This document shows, piece by piece, positions 1 through 5,361 of a DNA stretch of 8,181 bases. A program made the position numbers and the translations under genes. The stretch covers positions 1 through 8,181 of the forward strand of contig JAEYQO010000067.1 of NCBI GenBank assembly GCA_023409975.1. The letters are read 5' to 3'. The stretch's first letter is position 1, and every line of letters starts with the position of its first letter. The DNA is from Bacteroidota bacterium. Its GTDB lineage: Bacteria > Bacteroidota > Bacteroidia > Chitinophagales > Chitinophagaceae. The notes under the pieces were generated by a model that saw nothing but the letters and a program-made list of their open reading frames with translations, ran no database searches and was not told where the DNA came from.

Positions 1-188
1 TCAGCCTGAACATTCCCTCCGCTCAGCAGCATACTCACACTCACATCCTCTCCCTCCTCTGCATATACCAACATCTTCCCCGGAGCATCAGTTTCACTGA
101 TCGTGAACTCCAGTCCTGTCCCCTGCACCGGTACGAAAATGCCCATATCGGCCTGCGCCTTGAAATGTACATTGTTCAATTGATACAC
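1..188 (-). CDS. Partial hypothetical protein, C-terminus beyond window edge
   Basis: The frame stays open from just after the TAG at 195-197 to the window edge. It has the look of real coding sequence: GC-rich third positions and a balanced, beta-rich composition (FVPVQGTGLEFTI, then a GKMLVYAEEGED segment). There is no ATG near the beginning. Candidate starts are GTG at 186-188 and ATG at 144-146, and it could equally be the tail of a gene whose beginning was lost. It lies in the same frame as the upstream 79-codon membrane protein, separated only by that protein's TAG, but its base composition is clearly different. I do not recognise the family. A fragment of a large secreted or polymorphic-toxin-type protein is possible but unsupported. 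The coding call is moderately sure; the start is not. Confidence 0.45.
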   Translation of the reverse strand, partial: MYQLNNVHFKAQADMGIFVPVQGTGLEFTISETDAPGKMLVYAEEGEDVSVSMLLSGGNVQA

Positions 189-194
189 TACCCG

Positions 195-434
195 CTACTT
201 AGAGGCTCTTCTACATCTAAATATTTGTATCACTAATGCAATTAATGACAAAGCAAGGAGAAAGCCAGCGACATAGACTAGGGTATAGCAGAGTGAAAAA
301 ACAATAGACCATATTGTAGTTCCCACAGAATCATTTTTAAGCAGAACGGTTATTACAATCCGGCAAACAAGCAATGTTAGAATGCTGATGAGAAAAATTG
401 TAATCAAAGAAGGAATTGAAAGGAGCTTTTTCAT
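195..434 (-). CDS. Small hypothetical membrane protein, 79 aa
   Basis: The 79-residue product is almost entirely hydrophobic. A helix spans about residues 8-32 (IPSLITIFLISILTLLVCRI region). One or two more lie around 40-71 (TIWSIVFSLCYTLVYVAGF and LLALSLIALVIQIF). It has a positively charged start (MKKLL) and end (RCRRASK), the pattern of an inner-membrane protein with two or three spans. No catalytic motif is seen and I do not recognise the family. The start lies 4 nt after the stop of the preceding tiny ORF (439-567), which suggests a two-gene transcript. The DNA is markedly more AT-rich than the flanking genes, which hints at acquired DNA. Immunity or accessory membrane proteins can look like this, but nothing here shows such a role. 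Confidence 0.5.
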   Translation of the reverse strand: MKKLLSIPSLITIFLISILTLLVCRIVITVLLKNDSVGTTIWSIVFSLCYTLVYVAGFLLALSLIALVIQIFRCRRASK

Positions 435-438
435 TCTT

Positions 439-624
439 CTATTTTTTTATTTGAGGAGTTAGATCTTCTGCTTCACCCATTACTGCTCTTCCAATGGTAT
501 TCGACTTCTCATTAAACTGGAATTGGACTATTTGTGAGGTCTCCATTTGAATAACTGGCTTACCCATGTACTGATAAAATCATATAAAGATAGTCAGGAT
601 CAGATAGAAGGCGATCCGCCACAT
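439..624 (-). pseudogene. Tiny membrane-anchored ORF interrupted by in-frame TGA
   Basis: Starting from ATG at 622-624, the frame encodes 14 hydrophobic residues (MWRIAFYLILTIFI) and then a TGA at 580-582. It continues in the same frame through FYQYMGKPVIQ to a TAG at 439-441. If the TGA were a sense codon (for instance TGG, Trp), the product would be about 61 residues: one membrane helix followed by a soluble, polar tail of about 42 residues. As it stands, the part downstream of ATG 565-567 could be translated alone as a 42-residue peptide with no anchor. The stop is 4 nt before the 79-residue membrane protein gene, so the two were probably co-transcribed. I do not recognise the family. It may be a nonsense-mutated gene, a real 42-residue gene, or chance. 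Confidence 0.3.
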
Positions 625-796
625 CTTTACGTTTAATTCAACGCCGGCCTTCAGGTTAATTCCATGATGGAAACTTTTGAGCGTTTACCCCATAATCGCA
701 GTTCCAACATCTGTACGACGCTGAATAAAAATTTAAGGACGAAAAAAATGGACTCCCGTTTGTAGAAAAAAATCGCCTCTTTAAAAAGTCCGTTAG
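625..796. other. AT-rich spacer with no supported gene
   Basis: This stretch follows the stop of the large T9SS type B protein gene. On the minus strand it is T-rich (runs of T near 744-750 and 766-772 when read on that strand), with no clear GC-rich terminator hairpin. Short open stretches exist, for example one ending in a TGA near 650, but their peptides look like chance translations of AT-rich DNA. No tRNA, repeat array or good promoter motif was found. Confidence 0.4.
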
Positions 797-3172
797 TTAC
801 CGGATAAGGACTACATCACCTTTTTTCTGAAAATTAGCTTCGGTGCCCGACAGCTTATATCGCAGGAAATAGAAGTAGGTTCCAACATCAGCCGGTTTTC
901 CAGATTGGTTGCCATCCCAGCCATTCCTCCCTTGCGAAGAGAATACTCTTTGTCCCCATCTGTTGTAGACCGACAATTCGACTACTTCAATGTTAGGATT
1001 ATCGGTAATAATTCCAAAAATATCGTTGTGAGAATCACCGTTGGGTGTGAATGCGTTCGGCAGCCAAACATCTGTCGGTATTCCGGTGGCGTATATCTGG
1101 TAGTAACAGGTATCGACGCAATCCTCATTCTCAACTACGCACATTAATCGGGTAGTTTGAAGTTTCGGTATATAGCCGAAGGAAGGACAATCTATGCAGA
1201 CAAGAGAATCATCTTCAAACCAACGCACCACTTCTCCATCTGCGCAAGCATTAAGTGTAATTTCCTCGTTGTAAACGGCAGTTAGTGAAGTATCTGCAAA
1301 ACGTTTTACAGGCACAGGTAACACCTGTATTGTTGCTGTAATCGAATCGAAACCACCTGCGTTTCCTACCGTTAGCATTGCGGTGTAGATTCCTGGTAAC
1401 TCGTAGCAAATCTGCGGTGGCTGAGGTCCGGTAAACACTACTGGTGTGCCTCCTGCGAATTGCCAATAGTAGGCGGATGTATAATTATCTATAGCAGCCT
1501 CAAAGCTGATACAGTCTCCAGCACAAATAACTGTATCTGTATGGCTAAGCTCAAGTATTTCAGGCGGACAGAAAGCTATAGTTATCGTGTCTCTTATAAT
1601 GCCACAGGGACTCAATCCCTCTACCCAGTAAATTCCAGGTTTTTCAATTGTTACCTCATGAGCAGTAGATCCTGTATTCCATAAGAGCTGAGTTAATTCG
1701 CCTGGTGCAGACAAGGTAAGAGACTGCTGAGCGTTGCAGATCAAGGTATCATCAGGAAGGGTTGGCAAGAAGTCATGGATTGATTGTATGACAATTGTGT
1801 CGGAAGTTGCACCACATGCATTGGTTGCCTCAAGCCAGTATGTGCCGGGTTCAGTCATAATAACTGTCGAAGAATTTGCCCCGGTACTCCAGAAATAATC
1901 ACTAAATCCAGGAGCGGCCTGCAAGGTAATGGCAAAGGGACCAGGCATACAAATCGTTGTATCATTTCCTAAATCTAAAGAGGTTGGCAATGTCGTTATA
2001 ACTATACTATCTCTTACTGTGTCACCACAGCTGGTAATAGCCTCGATCCAATATAGTCCCTGTCCGTGAATAGTAAAACTATCTGACGTAGAGTTGTCGC
2101 TCCAGGTGTGATTTGAAAGTGTGACTGTAGGTTTCAGAGTAAATGGGAAATCGCTGGAGCATAGTACCGTGTCATCAGCCAGAATTTTAGCTGGTGCAGT
2201 TGAAAGAGCAATTTCAATAGTGTCTGTGAATGTGCTGCACCCAAAGTCAACAGTACACCAGTAGATTCCCGGTTGGAAAATAGTTGTAAACCGAGTGGTA
2301 TCACCATTACTCCATTGGTAACTAAAGAAATATGCCTCGCCTCCAATAGTTAATGCTTGCCCTGGGCAGATTGTAGTGTCAGGCCCAAGATTTAAAGTAG
2401 TAAGACTTATCAGAGGCTGTACTGTATCTCTGACTATTGCAATGTCATCGACAAAAATGTAGAAATGGGTGATGAAAGTAGACCCAGCGGTGGGTTTGAG
2501 GAAGATGAAATTTTGATGATCGTAATAATCGAAGTTGCCTATTGTGAGATACTCTTCTCCTCCGGAGGCGATATAGGTGCTTGCTAACTTCATATAGACA
2601 AACGTATCGGCGATGACATTCCAATTTACAAACTCTAGTTGTGGCTGGACATTTAAGCGCCCCTGTGAGTTAAAATTGCTGACTGGCGTATTCGACAAGT
2701 ATAGTCCCAGGTTGTTTATTGTTCCGGCATTGCTACTACTCAAATTGCTACTGTCCTTGTAGGCGGTAACATACAAGCTGACATGGTACGTCATGCCGGC
2801 AATAAGCGGTTCGTAAAGTTTCGTTTGAAAGTAGCTTCTTTGGTCTGATGAGGTATCTATCCATTGGAAAGGATTAATCGTGAAATGCGAGTTCCCTAAT
2901 ACAATCTGAGCAAATGCGTCTCCGGTGTGCGGCACTGGTGTTTTCGGCAAAGTAGTAGGTGTCATAATGATAGGTCTTACCGCAATTCGGGTATCAAAAC
3001 TGTTTGGTCTTACCCAACATTTGGTATTGCTATTGTAGGAAGTGTCTAGTACATTCGGAAGACTGTTGAACTCAAAACCAGGGTTGGCAACTAAATTAAA
3101 GTTTGCTGGAAGTACTTGTGACGCCGCAACAATAGGAAATAGTGATAGTATTAAAAAGCAGACCGTTCTCAT
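797..3172 (-). CDS. T9SS type B secreted multidomain surface protein (Ig-like/PKD repeats, CHU_C tail)
   Basis: Large secreted or cell-surface protein of 791 aa. Residues 1-19 form a Sec signal peptide (MRTVCFLILSLFPIVAASQ). Residues about 27-250 look like a jelly-roll module: it opens with LVANPGFE and closes with FVDDIAIVRD, a common layout in Bacteroidota exoproteins. Four Ig-like repeats follow at about 259-322, 330-393, 399-462 and 471-533. Each has a D-T-x-x-C start, a central W-S/N-T/N-G-like strand, GxYW, and a second Cys. A PKD-like domain sits at about 541-618 (YYWQFAGGTP, LPGIYTAMLTV) and another Ig-like stretch at 620-695. The end (703-791; LPNAFTPNGDSHNDIF, YNRWGQRVF, GWDG, VGTYFYFL) is the gliding-motility-associated CHU_C sorting domain, which directs export through the type IX system. 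There is no enzymatic motif, so adhesion or a structural role is likely. It may share a transcript with the small secreted protein upstream. Confidence 0.93.
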   Translation of the reverse strand: MRTVCFLILSLFPIVAASQVLPANFNLVANPGFEFNSLPNVLDTSYNSNTKCWVRPNSFDTRIAVRPIIMTPTTLPKTPVPHTGDAFAQIVLGNSHFTINPFQWIDTSSDQRSYFQTKLYEPLIAGMTYHVSLYVTAYKDSSNLSSSNAGTINNLGLYLSNTPVSNFNSQGRLNVQPQLEFVNWNVIADTFVYMKLASTYIASGGEEYLTIGNFDYYDHQNFIFLKPTAGSTFITHFYIFVDDIAIVRDTVQPLISLTTLNLGPDTTICPGQALTIGGEAYFFSYQWSNGDTTRFTTIFQPGIYWCTVDFGCSTFTDTIEIALSTAPAKILADDTVLCSSDFPFTLKPTVTLSNHTWSDNSTSDSFTIHGQGLYWIEAITSCGDTVRDSIVITTLPTSLDLGNDTTICMPGPFAITLQAAPGFSDYFWSTGANSSTVIMTEPGTYWLEATNACGATSDTIVIQSIHDFLPTLPDDTLICNAQQSLTLSAPGELTQLLWNTGSTAHEVTIEKPGIYWVEGLSPCGIIRDTITIAFCPPEILELSHTDTVICAGDCISFEAAIDNYTSAYYWQFAGGTPVVFTGPQPPQICYELPGIYTAMLTVGNAGGFDSITATIQVLPVPVKRFADTSLTAVYNEEITLNACADGEVVRWFEDDSLVCIDCPSFGYIPKLQTTRLMCVVENEDCVDTCYYQIYATGIPTDVWLPNAFTPNGDSHNDIFGIITDNPNIEVVELSVYNRWGQRVFSSQGRNGWDGNQSGKPADVGTYFYFLRYKLSGTEANFQKKGDVVLIR

Positions 3173-3188
3173 AAACTTAGAATTAGCC

Positions 3189-3207
3189 CCTGCCCAGGTC
3201 GGGCAGG
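3189..3207 (-). repeat. 7-bp GC-rich hairpin in the leader of the T9SS type B gene
   Basis: CCTGCCC (3189-3195) and GGGCAGG (3201-3207) are perfect inverted repeats around a 5-nt loop, set in AT-rich DNA 16 nt before the start codon at 3172. No T-run follows on either strand, so it is not a standard terminator. It could be an attenuating or mRNA-processing structure between the two minus-strand genes, or a copy of a dispersed palindromic repeat. Function is inference. Confidence 0.55.
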
Positions 3208-3239
3208 AGCATTATCAGTACGTAGTTTTTTACAAATTT

Positions 3240-3509
3240 TCAAATTTCAATTGCATTATCGAATTTCATTTGGTGAAAATAGATACGATCTGGCAATGTA
3301 GAAACACCCACACTAGTCGAATTTTTCTCAGAAACCTGTTGTAATTCCTTTGACAGCACAATCCTTCCTGAAACATCTCTGCTTCCTATCATGCCCTCAT
3401 CATTTGCACCTACAATTAGTAACGAATTAAAACCTAAAAATAACATTACAGGCAGTAACCAAGATAACGGTTTGAAGACCGATAAATTCATCTTCATCTT
3501 GTATAGCAT
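3240..3509 (-). CDS. Small hypothetical secreted protein, 89 aa
   Basis: The product has a short basic N-terminus, then a hydrophobic stretch (about residues 13-34, PLSWLLPVMLFLGFNSLLIV), then a likely cleavage region (VGA/NDEG). This is a signal peptide layout. The mature part would be only about 55 polar residues ending KFDNAIEI, with no cysteines and no motif I recognise. Three in-frame ATGs lie close together (residues 1, 5 and 7); starting at residue 5 or 7 gives the more typical signal peptide. It lies 67 nt upstream of the T9SS type B protein gene on the same strand, so the two may be co-transcribed. The alternative is a single-pass membrane protein, or a chance ORF in an AT-rich region. 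Confidence 0.5.
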   Translation of the reverse strand: MLYKMKMNLSVFKPLSWLLPVMLFLGFNSLLIVGANDEGMIGSRDVSGRIVLSKELQQVSEKNSTSVGVSTLPDRIYFHQMKFDNAIEI

Positions 3510-3543
3510 TTACTTCATCTGTAAACGTGAACTTTGTAGGTGC

Positions 3544-3553
3544 GCCTTAAGGC
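3544..3553. repeat. Perfect 10-bp palindrome GCCTTAAGGC
   Basis: GCCTTAAGGC lies about 35 nt upstream of the small secreted protein start (3509), within the 107-nt spacer before the 306-codon gene. It could be an operator-type site for the minus-strand pair downstream, but its length also allows chance. No matching -7 element (TAnnTTTG) was found beside it. Confidence 0.25.
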
Positions 3554-3616
3554 ACAGGAAATGTTTCTCCCATTTACCTACACAATACTGACTTACATAA
3601 CAACCAGTAGCCTCCC

Positions 3617-4537
3617 CTACCCCCTCATCCTCTCCCTCAACGCCTTAAACTCCCTGCTTTCTTCACTGCTGAAGCCCTTTCGCAGGCAATTCAGTTCCCG
3701 CTCATAGAGCTTTCGTCGCATGTGGAGAATTCGGTCCTGGAGTAGCTCGTTGAGCTTTTGACCGTAGGGTTGCGGTAGTTCACACCTGTATCTCCGGCTC
3801 AATAGTTTATCCAGATGCTCATAATATTCTGTTAGCGTCAGAGGTCGTGCAGACTCGGCATCTTCAGCAGGGGGCCGCTCAGCCGGACAGATATCCACGA
3901 TCCGTTGTGCTCCTCCCCGCACCATAAATGGTACGCCCAGATACTCTTCGAAAAACAGCAAGCCTACCGTCAGCAACATCACCTCACCAGGTTTGGGCTT
4001 TAGCTCCAGCTCAAATCTGGCTGGGGCTGTGGCTTCTGTCGACCCCATTTCAAAGCAGTCGCTGTACTGACAGGACCTTTGCTGTGCGTCGCGGGACACG
4101 GTGGTGCCCTGAATGATCAACTGGCACTGAGTGGCTCCTTTCGGACCGGTTATAGCCAGTGCTGGTATAAAGGAATTCAGCTCAACAACCATCTTCCCGG
4201 TGTGTGGGTCGATGGAAATCCTAGAATTCATTGCACAATTGCGGTTAGAGAACCAGAGGTGCAGCATTTCGCTGAGGTCTTCGTAAACCACACGCGATTT
4301 ACTCCAGAAAATGATCCGGAATCTCGAAAAAATCATCAGTTGACTGCATATGCCTTGTGCAGCCTTCACTGTGATGACTCTTTGTTGACTCTTTGGTGAT
4401 ACTTTGGTGACTCTTTGGTGATACTTTGGCGATACCCTGCCAACGACCTCCTCCTTCCCCGGTATTTTGCTCAAATCAACTCCCCCGCATTTCTCATGCC
4501 AGAAATTGTCTTTCCGCACCAGGAGCGGCTTAGACAC
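3617..4537 (-). CDS. Hypothetical protein with C-terminal-half domain of a Bacteroidota repeat-associated family; true start probably internal
   Basis: The longest frame gives 306 aa, but residues 1-67 are doubtful. Residues 33-55 (RVSPKYHQRVT, KVSPKSQQRVI) simply translate an 11-nt DNA repeat array. ATG at 4334-4336 (residue 68, MIFSRFRIIF) or 4229-4231 (residue 103, MNSRISIDPHTGK) are better starts. Residues about 103-217 form a compact beta-rich domain with the pattern DPxTGKMVVE, PKGAT, LTVGLLFFEEYLGVPF and RIVDI. From memory it resembles the C-terminal half of a conserved Bacteroidota hypothetical family whose N-terminal half looks like the divergent gene at 4709. A Pro/Glu-rich linker (about 218-232) leads to a charged helical tail (235-306), possibly coiled coil. 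No signal peptide or catalytic motif is seen. Function is unknown. Confidence 0.65.
   Translation of the reverse strand: MSKPLLVRKDNFWHEKCGGVDLSKIPGKEEVVGRVSPKYHQRVTKVSPKSQQRVITVKAAQGICSQLMIFSRFRIIFWSKSRVVYEDLSEMLHLWFSNRNCAMNSRISIDPHTGKMVVELNSFIPALAITGPKGATQCQLIIQGTTVSRDAQQRSCQYSDCFEMGSTEATAPARFELELKPKPGEVMLLTVGLLFFEEYLGVPFMVRGGAQRIVDICPAERPPAEDAESARPLTLTEYYEHLDKLLSRRYRCELPQPYGQKLNELLQDRILHMRRKLYERELNCLRKGFSSEESREFKALRERMRG
4376..4441 (-). repeat. Array 1: six 11-nt direct tandem repeats
   Basis: Contiguous units on the plus strand are GACTCTTTGTT, GACTCTTTGGT, GATACTTTGGT, GACTCTTTGGT, GATACTTTGGC and a degenerate GATACCCTGCC. GACTC and GATAC forms alternate, so 4387-4408 and 4409-4430 are 22-nt copies with one mismatch. 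Read on the minus strand the unit is ACCAAAGTATC/ACCAAAGAGTC. The array ends about 40 nt upstream of the likely start of the minus-strand gene (4336), so it probably sits in that gene's upstream region. Eleven is not a multiple of three, so any change in copy number not divisible by three would shift a reading frame crossing it. Confidence 0.9.
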
Positions 4538-4560
4538 GGGTCGCGCGACCTTAGCGACCC
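4538..4560 (+). repeat. GC-rich hairpin between the divergent genes
   Basis: GGGTCGC (4538-4544) can pair with GCGACCC (4554-4560) around a 9-nt loop, followed on the plus strand by ATTTTTCT. This resembles a factor-independent terminator. Overlapping it, GGTCGCGCGACC at 4539-4550 is a perfect 12-bp palindrome, so two alternative structures are possible. It lies in the spacer between the divergent genes, where no plus-strand transcript is obvious upstream. It may insulate the 4709 gene from upstream transcription or be a protein-binding site. Confidence 0.4.
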
Positions 4561-4708
4561 ATTTTTCTCACCGCCCCGAACCACTTTTGCATCAGGTTTT
4601 CCCAACGCCGGATTCAACGGCCCGCGGCCGGAAGATGAAGCATGTGAACCCACCCCCTGCAGTGATTTTTTCTGAACAAAATTTTCAAAATCTAAAAACG
4701 AAAAAACA

Positions 4709-4951
4709 ATGGCTAAACAAGTCGGCATATTTCAGACACGGGGAACAGTGGGTAATGTCACCTTCCGAAAAACAGAGGAGGGCTACCTGCTCGGAATGAA
4801 ATCCAGTCTGGATAAAACCAAAATGGAGGGAAATCCCCCATTCGACGCAACACGGGAAGTCAACAAGGATTTCACCGCAGCCTCAAAAGGCACCAAACTC
4901 ATATTCGATGCGATGACACCCGCACTACGCGGCAAAATCAACCCGGAATAA
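4709..4951 (+). CDS. Small conserved hypothetical protein, N-terminal-half domain of a Bacteroidota repeat-associated family
   Basis: An 80-residue protein starting MAKQVGIFQTRGTVGNVTF and continuing with KTEEGYLLGMKSSLD, then TREVNKDFTAASKGTKLIF. From memory, this matches the N-terminal portion of a widespread but uncharacterised Bacteroidota family that begins MAKQxGI..KGTIGxxTFYK..DGYxxRxKSSL and continues for a further 60 to 150 residues. Here the frame stops soon after the conserved region (ALRGKINPE), so it looks truncated or a short family member. The upstream DNA is A-rich (AAAACGAAAAAACA), the usual Bacteroidota leader without a Shine-Dalgarno site, which supports this start. It is divergent from the 3617-4537 gene and followed by an 11-nt repeat array. 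There is no signal peptide or membrane segment. Function is unknown. Confidence 0.75.
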   Translation: MAKQVGIFQTRGTVGNVTFRKTEEGYLLGMKSSLDKTKMEGNPPFDATREVNKDFTAASKGTKLIFDAMTPALRGKINPE

Positions 4952-5050
4952 TGTTTTCAAACACTAGGGTTTACATGACACCAATAGGACACCAGTATGA
5001 CGTATGTCCGACACCGTCCCCTCGTCTTATGCAAGTTAGTTGGAACCTTC

Positions 5051-5094
5051 AAGGAAGGTATAAGGAAGGTATAAGGAAGGTAGCAGGAAGGTAC
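5051..5094 (+). repeat. Array 2: four 11-nt direct tandem repeats
   Basis: Units are AAGGAAGGTAT (5051-5061), AAGGAAGGTAT (5062-5072), AAGGAAGGTAG (5073-5083) and CAGGAAGGTAC (5084-5094), directly adjoining. They begin 100 nt after the stop of the 4709 gene. Rotated, the unit AAGGTATAAGG matches array 1 read on the minus strand (AAAGTATCACC) at 7 of 11 positions. The two arrays therefore share period and core, and each has the orientation of its neighbouring family gene. Confidence 0.9.
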
Positions 5095-5321
5095 ATGCAA
5101 CCTGGAAGGGCTGTGGCGCGTCGAAGATGCCAGGCGACTACTATTACGCCTGGTCCACCCCTCAACTCCCTGGCAATATGACGGAATGTACCAGGCAGCG
5201 GTCAGGGGCGCAACAGCTAAAAGAAAAATCTCGCAAAACACATCTTAACTGGTTTCCAGAGACTTACAGTTTGAATCCTCAGACTCCGGTATTTCAAAGA
5301 AGGCTTTCGGGTTAGAAGGAC

Positions 5322-5329
5322 TATATTTG
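5322..5329 (+). promoter_or_regulatory. Bacteroidota-type -7 promoter element
   Basis: TATATTTG fits the Bacteroidota sigma-ABfr -7 consensus TAnnTTTG exactly and lies 32 nt upstream of the kinase ATG, implying a 5' leader of about 25 nt. No good -33 TTTG-type element is seen at the usual distance, so strength is uncertain. Confidence 0.4.
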
Positions 5330-5361
5330 AAACTACTAAGTAGCTAAGTCAGGAACTTGAA

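Larger units (their letters stand above)
4952..5361. other. 410-nt stretch without a convincing gene; holds repeat array 2 and the kinase promoter region
   Basis: Two open frames cross this stretch (4951-5181, whose ATG overlaps the TAA of the upstream gene as TAATG, and 5127-5315). Their peptides have no domain-like composition, and the first runs through the repeat array. No tRNA-like cloverleaf, terminator hairpin or mobile-element end was seen. The last 40 nt hold a candidate promoter element for the histidine kinase. Confidence 0.55.

Noticed and set aside
650..800. Minus-strand open frame ending near 650 after the T9SS type B gene
   Set aside because: The peptide (EAIFFYKRESIFF and so on) is what AT-rich DNA gives by chance; there is no independent start or composition signal.
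4079..4675. Overlapping plus-strand ORFs of 86-106 codons
   Set aside because: They are antisense shadows of the minus-strand family gene or cross the GC-rich spacer, with no plausible protein features.
4376..5094. CRISPR array
   Set aside because: The repeats are 11 nt, directly adjoining without spacers, and no cas gene is present; they are simple tandem arrays.
4951..5181. 76-codon plus-strand gene overlapping the previous stop as TAATG
   Set aside because: Its peptide has no domain-like composition, and a large part is a translation of the 11-nt array. The stop-start overlap alone is weak evidence.
5261..5290. tRNA T-arm-like string TTTGAATCC
   Set aside because: No matching 5-bp T-stem, acceptor stem or anticodon arm could be found around it.
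5127..5315. 62-codon plus-strand gene before the kinase
   Set aside because: It overlaps the preceding frame, has no recognisable pattern or leader, and covers the area leading into the kinase promoter.
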